Assembly (NCBI RefSeq): GCF_002865645.1
Contig: NW_020194685.1
Location: 1,316,807 to 1,380,806 of the forward strand
Length of the DNA: 64,000 nt
Direction of reading: 5' to 3'
DNA from: Hyaloscypha bicolor E
Lineage: Eukaryota; Ascomycota; Leotiomycetes; Helotiales; Hyaloscyphaceae
Shown here: positions 23,133 to 33,909 of the stretch, piece by piece
Layout of the letters: every line of letters starts with the position of its first letter
Position numbering within the stretch: the first letter of the stretch is position 1
Notes under the pieces: generated by a model
The model's input: the letters and a program-made list of their open reading frames with translations, nothing else
Told to the model about the DNA's origin: nothing
The model's database searches: none
Translations under genes and position numbers: made by a program

Positions 23133-24552
23133 ATGGATTTTGATGGGGAAGATGGTCCTCCTCTGTTGGTCGATATTGAGGCTAAGGAAGATGACAGTCT
23201 TGAAGAGCCAAAACCAGTCAAGGTACCCATCACTATAGTGACCGGCAAGTCTTCCAGTACCTCATCGTCGAATGGTATTGACACAGAAGACCAGGATACC
23301 TGGGAGCCGGTAAAACCACCCTGATGAATTACATTTTGAATGAACAACATGGCAAGAGGATTGCTGTCATATTGAATGGTATTAAGATTTGAATCCTGCC
23401 TCTGTAATCCTGCTAATATTCGTTCAGAGTTTGGTGACTGTGAGTGGGAAATTTCCCAGTAATAGACTCTAGTTAATAAAGTTGCTCAGCCGTGGATATC
23501 GAGAAGTCCTTGACAGTCAGTAAAGGCGGTGAACGAGTAGAAGAATGGCTCGAGGTTGGCAATGGTTGCATTTGCTGTTCAGTGAAGTCTGTACATCGTT
23601 TTCCAATCTTGCTAGCCTGCGCTCACACTTGAAAGGGACTCAGGAGTCAATGCAATTGAGTCCTTGATGGAGAAAAAAGGTGCCTTCGATTACATCCTCC
23701 TCGAGACCACGGGTTTGGCGGATCCAGGAAACCTGGCACCGTTATTCTGGGTCGACGAAGGACTTGGCAGTACCATCTACCTTGATGGCATCGTCACACT
23801 GGTTGATGCCAAGAACATTCTTAAAAATCTCGACGAACCTGTTCAGGAGACCATACAGCATGAAGAGCACGACGAGCATGGTGGCCCTGTAATGACGACA
23901 GCACATCTGCAAATATCACACGCCGATGTTGTTGTTGTTAACAAATCCGATTTGGTCAGTGAAGCTGAGCTTCTTGCCATACAAGAAAGAGTGCAGGCCA
24001 TCAATGGACTTGCTAAACTCCATGTGACCGTACAAGGTCAAGTACCACGTCTCGAAGGCTTTCTATTAGACCTTCATGCCTATGATGAAGTTGGATCGCT
24101 TGATGTTGCCAGCAAAGGCCACAGCCATCTAGATCCGGTATAGTCGATCTCATTGTTGTTCTTGTTAAGAGCTGACGTGCCTGTAGACCATCGCTACAGT
24201 CACGATCAACGTTCCAGTCTTGCAAGTCGGACAGCTGCCAAATCTTGATGCTTGGCTGAGATCCATCCTTTGGGATTCCAAGCTACCTACTCTGGATCAC
24301 GGAAGTCTTATAAAGGATGACAATCATGGCAATATTGAATTACATAGGTTAAAGGCGAGGCTCCCCCTCTCAAATGGAGAAGTAAAGATTGTGCAAGGAG
24401 TTCGAGAAGTGTTTGAAATCTTGGACTCCCCAGAATCCAGCCACTCAAAAGTGGACGTTACTTCTCGGACAACGGGCAAGATTGTCTTGATTGGAAGACG
24501 TATCATCGATATCCCGTTCGAGAAAAGCTTCCTCGATACAATTGGGTCATAG
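23133..24552 (+). CDS. zng1: COBW/Zng1 zinc-chaperone GTPase
   Basis: Six exons: 23133..23244, 23295..23378, 23428..23439, 23490..23586, 23636..24137 and 24187..24552. They encode 390 aa with introns of 49-50 nt. Intron 1 is GC-AG (GCAAGT donor) and interrupts the first Gly codon of the P-loop; splicing restores GYLGAGKTT (residues 38-46). Exon 3 is only 12 nt and supplies EFGD. The GCICC metal-binding motif lies at residues 96-100, followed by [11 protein letters not shown] and the VVVNKSDLV guanine-specificity motif. The C-terminal CobW_C domain contains RLKARLPL. The family hands zinc to methionine aminopeptidase or related targets in the cytosol (known for Zng1/CBWD). The start is the first in-frame [19 protein letters not shown] near-identical copy of the intron-1 problem could mislead automated annotation into calling it broken. 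Confidence 0.92.
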
Positions 24553-25439
24553 CAATTGCCTTGCGGAGGTCTTCGCTCTTTCAATACAATCTCACTGCGA
24601 GCGATATTGCACCTCCCGACTAGACATTCGATCCCGTTCAAAAACTCACGAAGAATGAATTCTCCGATGGACTTACAAAATTCAAAAGCAAGGTGAGATA
24701 TGAGATATCAAGCTTGCCAGGAATGTTTCCGATCCATTCGTTAAACTGACTCAGAGCGTGAAGTCTCGCGGCGGTTGGTGCTCACATGGATCTCGCTTGA
24801 CCGCCATGGTCGTATCTGGTGCTAAAATGCTTGCTTTACAAATTGTTTTAAACAGGCCTCATTGAGAACAACTCCAGCAGCTCCTATTTACGAAGTATCA
24901 AGTTGGATATTGCTGACATCAATGTTTGGAAAGAAGATGCGAACTTACAGTCAACTTCTTAACCGCGAGCAGCAGAGCAACACCATGAAGGGAATTGCAG
25001 AGCTGGTACTCAGAAAACTCAACCACGGAACAAGAAACTGTGGTACCTAATTCAGAGACTCCTCAGAGTTTTTCTGGACAGATGAAGTATTTGTGTCAGC
25101 TGAAAAATGTGTTTCAATTCAGAACAATTTACTGTTCAGCTTCGACTTACGTTTTTCAGCCAACCAATTTTATCTGATCCGTACCTGGAGACTTTGCTGG
25201 CTCACCTCACAACCCTCACAAGAATGCTCTTGGTCCTTGCTGCAGCAAGCATGGGCCTCCCGCATGCCAAATGGTGTTTAAGGGGGCGTTTAGGTATTGT
25301 CCGGTTTATGGTTGGCCGACAACCGCTTTATGCAGCAAACCAATTCCTTCCCGCCCCTTTCACATACCCCGCATGCGTAACATTCGGCCTACCTTCCCTC
25401 CTCCTGTGTGTGCCTTACAAAACAGGGTGCAGGCGCATC
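24553..25439. other. Gene-poor interval right of zng1
   Basis: No intact gene. Frames such as 24862..25050 and 25107..25478 on the plus strand have no recognisable family. The sequence grades into the P450 relic starting near 25440. Confidence 0.5.
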
Positions 25440-26230
25440 CCAATTCAGTTGTCGGTAGGGCGCTGCAGAAATGGATGACTGATTCGATAGATCTCTTGAG
25501 AGAAGGCTTTCAAGAAGTACTTGGGCACACTGATTATTTTTATCCTTGAGGACGTGCATAACTCAGACAGAGCAGTTTAGATATCAACCATTCCAGGTAT
25601 GGACTACTGAAGGAATGAAGTTGTGACTCCCCCCAAATTCACATCAGTTATCTGTGGATCGAGACTTTCCTATCACATGAAATGCTCCTCTATTCCTATA
25701 GAGGCGGGCTCAGGATGCTTCCCGATGATGTTCTTCATACTTCTACTCTGGAGGTGTGTGATCCATGGCTCTGCCCTGAAATGGATCGAAGAAACGTTGA
25801 TTGAAGGAAGCAAAATTTTACCAAGGATTGAGCTCTATGTTTGGTTCTCCCAACAGAGGCTCACATATCACGGTCATGCAAATTCTCGAGAACGATCTGA
25901 GCCGCAACATGGGTTAGTCTAACAGCCTCAAGAACCTACCTGAAGTGAGTTTGGCCACTGACATTTTGATTGGCAGCATTGATTTTTTCCGGAGTGAAAG
26001 CAGAAGTCTATTTTGCCCTTCCTCTTGAGTTCCTAACCATTGATAGTATGCTGCAGCCCTTACCTCGTTTAGATTGGATACGGACCGACCCATGCTAATG
26101 GCTACAAGATTGGAGTCCAGTTGAGCTTTATCCAAGAATCGTCAAACTTATGGCCAGAACTTCGGGGAGGACATTTAGTGGCGAGACGCTTTGCAGGAAC
26201 GAGGAGTGGCTTCAGCTTAACTGCGACGTT
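25440..26230 (+). pseudogene. Cytochrome P450 relic
   Basis: Short P450-like segments remain in changing frames. TDSIDLLREGFQE (25467 on) could splice, through a GTACTT...GCAG intron, to FRYQPFQVWTTEGM. One base of shift then gives EVVTPPKF (25617..25640). ILENDLSRNMG appears near 25883-25915 followed by TAG. Finally LQDWSPVELYPRIVKL runs into RTFSGETLCRNEEWL (about 26102-26215). These match, in order, the region before the I-helix of fungal P450s of the ent-kaurene-oxidase/trichothecene type. The I-helix, ExxR and heme-Cys parts were not found, and stops and shifts separate the pieces, so this is a dead, truncated copy. Confidence 0.7.
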
Positions 26231-27285
26231 AGTAGTCTCTTACCCGCCCCTTTTCATAATTCCATGATTTTCTCCTCCTCGGGGTAAACAGGTCTCAGGT
26301 ACGTCCACTAAATAAATCAGTACACGAGGGATGGTTTCCAAGCCGCCTTCAAATTGCGAAAATGGCGCCCCTTTCTTCGGCCAGTAGTGGAATATTTCAT
26401 ACCGCAAGTTCAAAGGGTGTGTGCAGTTAACAGAAAAGCTTTGCTGCCGTTGCGTCCAATCATCATGCAACGGGAGCAAGGCTGAATTTTTCTAGGCTGG
26501 TAGCGGCTTGGCTGACCAGTGAAGGATTGTGGCGGTTCTAGTAGCAGACTTAGTCTCTGTTTGGCAACCTTTGAGAAAGTACTGTTTGTGAAGAAGACCA
26601 CACTCAATAGTTAAGGTCTCGGAAACATGATTCAAGCATCTCGATGAATGATCTTCGCCTAGGATGACGTCCAAATTTGTTGGATAAGGCACCTTCAAGA
26701 AACCCGCAGTCGAACAACCTTGACGTATTTGACAGAAGGATAGATATCGCGGTGTTCCGATCCAGGCTAGGGAGAGTAACAAACTTCAAAAGTTCTAGTG
26801 GCACAATGCACAATGTTGTGCGAATAAACAATCACTCGCCCTCTTGGTGTACAATTCGCATTCAATACACCTCGAGTGAGAATTTAAGAAAAACTGGAAG
26901 GCGCACTGGGTCTTGTGTGCTTACCTGTTCTTGCCCTCAAGTGTCACCGTGTCGAAGAGCGGAGGAAGGAACGAATTTCCTTCAGGCGAGCACTTGCTCC
27001 CAGATCGCATCTTCTACATTGGATGACAACCACCCTTTCAACCTACACACCCTTGAACTTGATAAACCCACGGACATGCCCTCCTACTCAAACAACGGTC
27101 GTTCTTGAGAAGTTCTTGGCTCTAACGCCACACCTCTTTTCTCACCTCCACTTTTTATTCCCACCCATGCCCCCCTTGAGTGAAGACGGCAAAGTGCAAC
27201 ACGTTTTTCTGAATTAGATAAATAAACACGGAAACATGAGGTTATGAAGAGACAAATGAAATTGCTTGGCAGCTTGTATTACCTA
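26231..27285. other. Gene-poor interval between relics
   Basis: No gene recognised. A 143-codon plus-strand frame at 26677 and two overlapping minus frames (26492 and 26604) have no motif that I know. The missing 3' part of the P450 is not evident here. Confidence 0.5.
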
Positions 27286-27531
27286 TCATTTGCGATCGTC
27301 AACTCTGTACAGCAATTCTCCAACCTCTTTCCAACGCTCGTTGCCCACACAAGGCGTACACCAGAACACATCATCGGGATCGAATCTCCTCTTGATATCC
27401 AGTAAATGTGGGTAGTTGCTTCCCCAGAAGGCTTGCTGGAAATTGGATTCGCTGGCAGAGTATACCTTCCAATATAGTCCACTTCCCTCTACCTTCATGT
27501 GGTCGATTTCCGAAAATCCCCGTAACTTGCT
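27286..27531 (-). pseudogene. 3' exon fragment of a BBE-type FAD oxidoreductase
   Basis: The frame begins right after a good acceptor (TTTCCTCAG, at 27532) and reads SKLRGFSEIDHMKVEGSGLY, then FQQAFWGSNYPHLLDIKRRF, DPDDVFWCTPCVG and a stop at 27286. This is the C-terminal berberine-bridge (BBE) segment of FAD-linked oxidoreductases, where NYPRLLxIKxxYDPxxVFW is the hallmark. The N-terminal FAD-binding domain with its covalent-FAD His/Cys residues is missing upstream: the preceding in-frame codon run ends in TAG and no earlier exon is visible. It is therefore an orphan fragment, about 80 of the usual 450-500 residues. Confidence 0.75.
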
Positions 27532-27908
27532 CTGAGGAAAGGAAAATGCCTTCTTCTCCCCCTCTCTCTCCCTCTATAAATGTTCGTCTCTTGAGACAGG
27601 AAGCATAGCAAGTACTTGCCTTGCTTTGTTCTGGAAAAATGCGAGGTGTAGGAAACCGCATTTTTGTAACCCTAACAGTCTTCAGTCAAGAGTCCAAGCT
27701 AGTGTAGGAGAATCGGACCTCAGTGTTTACTCGACGAACCAAGGGCATGGTGATAATTATTGAATTGTTCTTACGCATCCTCAATGAAACGAGGCTATCT
27801 ACAACTTTTAAATCCATGCAATGCAAAAACGGACAATGAAAATATCTTCCTATGCATACAGATCCCCACACACCTCCTCATAAGGTCATAATCAATCGCG
27901 TTCGTAGC
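27532..27908. other. Short intergenic stretch beside eIF5B
   Basis: No gene seen in about 377 bp. It holds the presumed intron remnant 5' of the BBE fragment and the 3' UTR of eIF5B. Confidence 0.55.
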
Positions 27909-30900
27909 TTAAGGGATGTCGAAAAGAGGCTTTAACTTCTTGATCAACAACCACTCATCATTGGAGACATCTGTTCGGTAGAACTCTTTCAAAGTGTCGA
28001 TACTTGCTCTACTGATGAGCGAGTAAAGAGTATCGGACTCCTCGAGATGTCTACCGTAGGTTGGCTGATGGCCGCCCATTTCAATCTTTACCGCTACTGA
28101 CGGTTGTCCCTTCTTACAAACTTGGATCTGCTTGTGGTCACGTTCAATGCCAGTTCTATCATCCAGATTAATTTGGCTTATTGACAATATTGGGATAAAC
28201 TTACACTCTTCCAATGCTGACTATTTCCTTCACGTTGGTGACTGGGTTCTGCTTCACAGCAGCGATAGGTGTGTGCATTTTGAGATTCCCTTCAATAACA
28301 TCGACACCCACAACGATCGGGCCTGTTTTGTTGAACACAGCTACAGGTTTCAAGACGCAAGGGAAGACAGCAAGTAGCTTGGAGTCTTCCTTCTTCTTCT
28401 CAACGATCTCAGCCATATGCTTCGTGAATGCATCAAACAGATGGTAGATGATATCTGCTGTAAAGATCTTGATGCCTTGCTCATCTGCATACTGCTGTGC
28501 TTCCTTGTCGATCTTGACGTCGAAGCAGAGCATGACGGCATATTCCTTGTTCTTCTCGAGCATAGTGCCACAGTTGATGACATCTCGCTTGTAGACAGGT
28601 CCGATACCTACGTTTGCCACGGGAATCTTCGACACCTTTAAGAAGTCCAGCAAAGCTTCCAAGGATCCGAGTGTTGATGCTTGCACGGTGACACCACGTC
28701 CAGATTTCTCGACACGGCTGAACAATGCACCAAGATCAGATTCAACCTCTGCTTCGATATCCGACTCATCATCGTCAGGACCAACGACCATGAGTCTTGA
28801 GCCTGCAATTGCACCTTCAAGATTGGGTGCACTAATCTTGACACCAAGAGCAGCTTTGACTTCCTTGTTGTGAACATATTGAGATTTGAGCCGAAGTTCT
28901 TTCAGTGGCGCAGGGGTCAGCAGAGCTCGGATGTTGGTGGTAATAGCTCCGTCCACACCACATAGGACGATCCGATCACCCTCTCGAAGAATACCGTTTG
29001 ACAGGATAACATCGATCGTCATACCAAAGCCTTCGATCGCCTTGACTTCCAACACGGTAGCCTGGACCTCGGACAGGTACATGAGTGAGCCAACCATTCT
29101 CTCCTGGGTGAGCTGAACAATCAACTTGAGCATGTCGGGAATACCCTCACCAGTGTGGGCTGATGTAGGAACCAAGGAGACGAATTTCGACATGGACTTA
29201 TTTTCGTAGTACAGCTCGGAGTTGAAGCCTTGCTCGGCGAAAGCGACTTTCGTATCGGCCAGGCGCTTTGCAAACTCATTCTGAACACCCTTGTTCTGCA
29301 AAGCCAGACTCTCTTGGAAACCGTTGTTGTCAACTTTCTTCCAGCCGTAAAGACGATCAATTTTGTTAAGGGCGACGATGAAAGGAGTTTTCCTATCCCG
29401 AAGCAGCTTCATCGACTCTAATGTCTGGGGCTCGAGACCATGCATGATGTCGACAACGAGAATGGCGATATTGCAGAGAGATGAACCACGGGATCGTAGA
29501 TTGGAAAAAGACTCGTGACCAGGTGTGTCAATAACCAGAAGACCTGGAACTTTGAACTCGAAGCTATCGTCTCTGTTGACGACTTGGGTTTTTTGTTTGA
29601 TAGCCTCAACAGGGAAGTATGTAGCACCAATCTGCTGTGTGATACCTCCAGCTTCGCCCTCTTGCACATTGGTTTGTCGAATCTTGTCAAGAAGCTTGGT
29701 CTTACCAGTATCGACGTGCCCAAGAATACAGCAGATGGGCGATCGGAGGTTGTCTGCTGATCGAGCCGCCATGGCTTCCTGGTGTTGCTTCTCCCGTCTC
29801 TCGGCAGCCTCCTTCTTTCTTAAGGCTGCCGCTTGCTGGGCCGCAGATACCTCTTCATCTTCTGATGATTCATCCGAGTCTGACTCAGACTCAGACTCTT
29901 CGCTTTTCTTGGTCCGTGAGGGAAGGCTTGTCGATTCTGTTTGGCCATTTGCGACAGCAGCCTTTTTGGCAGCAGATTTCTCTCCTTCCTCTTCTGAGTC
30001 AGCATCCCAGCTATCTTTAACGTCATCCTCGGAATCGGCTGCTGCTTTTTCCCAGTCATCATCAAGATCACTCTCCTCATTTGCTTTCGCAGCGGCAGCG
30101 GCAGCCTCAGCCGCCTCCTTTTCAGCCTTCGCGGCAGCTTCTGCCAACTTGCGCTCTGCCTCTTCTTTGGCTCGCTGAGCTGCCTCGGCAAGAGCTCTCT
30201 CTTCGTCCAACTAAAGGATATCAGTTTCGTAAACCAAAGAGCATTTTCATAAACGAACCTTGGCTTCTTCTGGATTCTTGCGGCCTCCCTTCTTCTTCTT
30301 ATTGTCATAAACAGCTTTCTTCTTCTTCTCATCTCCGTCAAGACCTCCAACCTTGACTCCAGCCGCAATCATTTGCTTCAACTTCATCTCATTTCGAAGC
30401 TTCTCCTCTCGTTGAGCTTTGGTGAGATATGTGCCTTCTCTCTTTTGCTGATCGATCCTCTCCTTTTCCTTTTGCTTCTTCAAAACCTTAGCTTCCTCCC
30501 TCCGCTTTTCCTCCTCTGCTTCCCTACGCTCTTCCTCCTCAATCCTTGCCTTTTCTTCAGCTGCGATCCTAGCTTGCTCCTCTTGCCGTCGTTTTAATTC
30601 CTCTTGTTGTTGTTGTAGCTTTGCTAATGCAGCAGGCAACTTTTTCCCCTTGCCACCCGCAGCAGGTTTCGAAGTGGTAGGCTCTTCGGTCTTGATTTCA
30701 GCAACTGGCTTCGCCGCTTCAGGTGCCTTTGCTGCTGGAGCGGAAGTCTTCTTCTTTGCAGCCTGAAACACAATAAAATTAGCTATTGAAAAGCTCTTCC
30801 TATTGAGAGTGAACTTACATTCTCCTTCTTCCGCTGCTTCTCTCGCTCCTTCTTCAGCTTTTCCTTTTGTGCCTTGGTCAAAACCTTCCCATCTGCCCCT

Positions 30901-31280
30901 CGCTCATCATCCTCATCATCCTCCTTCGCAGGTTCCGCAGACGCAGATGGAGCCTTGCCCTTTCCCTTCCCCTTCTTATCCGGTATCGCGAACTCATCCT
31001 CTATCGAGGCCTCCACGGGAGCCTTTTCGGCCAGATCGGGCAGCTCTTCGGCAGGTGGATCCTCTCCTTCAACGAGGTCTTCATCTGCTTGTTTGCTCTT
31101 CTTTTTCTTTTGTCTCTTGCGCATCATTGCCATCAAACCACCAGCTGGAAGTTCCTCCTCAGCATCTGCTTCGGCCGGCTCATCTTTGGTCTCTGGTGCG
31201 GCCGCAGTTTTTGGCGTCTCACCCAGCTCTGCCTCCCAGTCATCAGCTGCCTTCTTATTGTTTTTTTTCTTAGGCGCCAT
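27909..31280 (-). CDS. fun12: Translation initiation factor eIF5B
   Basis: Four exons: 31280..30819, 30762..30259, 30210..28205 and 28155..27909. They encode 1072 aa, against about 1000 in yeast Fun12. Introns are 49-57 nt. The first about 470 residues are Lys/Glu-rich, coiled and disordered, with the conserved [19 protein letters not shown] and GRKNPEEAK segments. The GTPase core follows: [15 protein letters not shown] (G1, about residue 484), [13 protein letters not shown] (G2), DTPGHESF (G3) and NKIDR (G4). Domains II-IV follow. The final exon gives [14 protein letters not shown] and ends [20 protein letters not shown], the C-terminal eIF1A-binding region. The factor catalyses ribosomal subunit joining in the cytosol (family knowledge). 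Acidic and Ala-rich repeats in the N-terminus produce long antisense frames that are not genes. Confidence 0.96.
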
Positions 31281-31900
31281 GGCGGATTATTGAGCGTGCG
31301 TGAAAGGAAAAGGTCTGTCTAGAAGGTAAAGAGATGCCAAGTGAACGAATATTGAGAGCGAATCTGCCTGCAGCGATGTTGGCCTGCAGCGGTCGAAAGG
31401 AAATGGCTTGTTGAAGTAGTTCGATATCCCAGCCGTGGAGGCTGAGGGTCTCAACGTGGTAAGCTGAGAGGGTTGGGAGACACGAAGGAAGGCTCGACCT
31501 TCGACGTTCGGCGCAATTTTATGAAGGTGCGGAGGGGCAATCAACACCATAATCGTGCATCGACTTTAGCGAGGCACGGACCAGGCACTAGACCCCCTGC
31601 CCCTCCATGCCCCTTTCTTCGTAGAGGGCAACAACACCTTCTTGTCCAAGTTTCACTTATTCAAACATGCCTTCGATCACCGATTTGAGAGCCTCCTTTA
31701 GGAAAGATTGGATAATTATTCTTTGGTCATTTAACTCACAAGTCTTTGATGCCATTGGGGTAAATAAAGTCCAATTAGTTACAATACTGCGCTCTGGGTC
31801 ACCACCTTCTTTGCTGCTCTTCAACTAGTACCATCAACAACTCCCGATGCCTGACTCTAACATCCTCACTTATAAATTGGAGCATCTAGTCTGTAAAGCT
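31281..31900. other. eIF5B promoter and 5' region
   Basis: No gene. About 620 bp separate the eIF5B start codon from the broken DUF7223 gene. Frames on both strands are short. Confidence 0.6.
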
Positions 31901-33189
31901 CTAGTTGGTAGAACTGTATGACAATCCTGTAATGATGAACGCAAATGCACTTGAGTACCACATGCCCTTCACACAAATTGCGTCTGTCGTCACGGGAAGC
32001 GTTACATTGGCTGGGTAGCTAATAACAAACGAGGCGTTAACACCAAACACATTGATGAGCCCTGGTCTTGCTGTCATACCAGTGGAGAGCTCCAGTTTCC
32101 CGCCAAAGAAGCTCACACTAATTTCTGCGGTGAGTTAGATAATGGGGTTGACTTGAGCTTCGGCTGCGATTGAGGTGTTGGTCTCGTGAGTATAGACTAG
32201 TGTCTACCCTGAGGTAACGGTATTTTTGCTGTCTATCAAACCCAGATGAGCACTCCCATCCGCGATCGTCGCAGAAAGGTCGGCGCTGAAATCAAATTCG
32301 TCTGATACTATGACTTCGACCCTGAATGAGAATTTGAGAACTGGGCCAACATCCAATATTCCAAGGATACAGAACGCGGATACAGAGACTGAAGCCGGCG
32401 TATAGGTATAGACATCTTTATCCTAAGCAGCTCCGGCTGCCGCTTTGATGTTCGCGGCGGCTACGAGAAGAACTCGCCAGGAAAGTCTCCCAGGAATGTT
32501 ACGGCTCGTTTGGAAGTAGCAAGAATTGGCTTGGTGAACACGATTTCCATCTCACCCGTTGAGTTATCGAATATGGATTTCGTAGTTGCGGCAGCGACGG
32601 TGAGAGTGTCATTTTTGAAAACCATGCTGTCGACAATGCAGAGACCGCGCTCGTTATCAGCATCACAATCTCCCAAGTGATTTGTAAAGAGGACGAAGGT
32701 AGACTTGGGCCAAGTGGCCATGCTCTCCTCATAATCTGCCTTAGTATGAAGGTCATGTCTACGAAAGAAGTAGACCAATCGACCGCTTTGATGGATGAAA
32801 TGTCCTCACAAAGAATTGAGGGATGCTTCAATGTGGCGTTGACAGGTGCTAGTGGATTGGTACAGGAGTGCGACATTGGAGGTGGGAACGATGGCTGAGC
32901 GTTTCTTGATTGAACCCAAGTCAGATGGAAAGCCGGATCCGGTAATCAGGCTCAATGTTATAACTGGTGCTGCTGATGGAAGTGGCGACGGGACTGTTGT
33001 GCACTCATCGAATGAATTCAATTCTTCCAAGGTCAAATTTGACTCTGAGACTGGATCCAAAATGATTGATAGACCTGTAGATTAGAATGGTGCTGGCGCC
33101 GATGTAGTTGGAGCAGCTATCGAAAGTGATGAGAAGGTAACTGCCATTAAAGTAAGCGTATGGAGGAGTTGGACTATCTTGAATGCAAT
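31901..33189 (-). pseudogene. Broken DUF7029/DUF7223 secreted protein gene
   Basis: Read 5'-3' on the minus strand, a degraded signal peptide (KIVQLLHTLTLMAVTFSSLS, just after an ATT where ATG would be expected, 33189) ends at TAA. Another frame carries DPVSESNLTLEELNSFDE and a linker. The DUF7029 core is split over two frames, LKHPSILCEDISSIKAVDW then STFVLFTNHLGDCDADNERG. After TAG stops come the DUF7223 segments SVSAFCILGILDVGPVLKFS, FDFSADLSATIADGSAHLGL, and FFGGKLELSTGMTARPGLIN, ending at 31901. Intact family members are large secreted fungal proteins of unknown function. At least three frame changes, several stops and a lost start make this a pseudogene. Confidence 0.8.
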
Positions 33190-33909
33190 ACATAAGCGAA
33201 GAATTGAGAACCAGAAGGCAAGGGGAAAGCGGATAGTACGAACGTTGAAAATTGAAATCAGCGTGAGATCAATGGTGATGAAGGAGAAGGACTGGCCCAT
33301 CTGTATACTTATACATTGCTTTAGCGACAGATTCATTTTAGACCTCTACAAGTCCGGCCGTGAAGGTTGTTTGACTCTAGTGGATAATAATTTGGAGTGA
33401 AATGCTCAAGAGACAAATCTTAAAGCAATTTTGTTTTCGCTTCGTATACTCAAATGCTAAGGAGGACCTCACTATCTTCGATGACATCAGCTTCCCGAAG
33501 AGGGATGCTCTCACGTGTCAAAGCTTGGTACAATAGTAAAAATAGGGGGTCCCCACAACAAGCTTTGGCTTTAGATTGCCCTTGGCAACAGTTGCTCACA
33601 GATTACCCGAGTTTCAGCACTCCGCATTCTATAAAAATAAAGAGAGTGAATGCAAAGTAGGTCCTTTAATTGGCTGCAAATTTCAAGTAACGAGTGTCAC
33701 CCAGTGAAAACCCAGCATTAGAGTTCTTCTGGAAGTGTTAAAGTCAGTTCCCCTCAATGAAATGAGAGAAGTCATGTGATGTGATCCCTTCTCCTTAAAT
33801 TCTTAGATTATCATCCATAGCATCGTTACTGTAATGATACTGCTTTCAAGGGCTGTGACCGAGCCCTCCTGCACCGCGTCTACCTTCGTCCCAGCATCAA
33901 ACATGAATT
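33190..33909. other. Intergenic between pseudogene and MMS1-like gene
   Basis: No gene seen in about 720 bp; only short AT-rich frames. The right end is the 3' UTR of the minus-strand propeller-protein gene. Confidence 0.6.

Noticed and set aside
29525..31322. Long plus-strand ORFs (217, 156, 151 and 139 aa)
   Set aside because: Antisense shadows of the Ala/Glu/Lys-rich N-terminal region of eIF5B.
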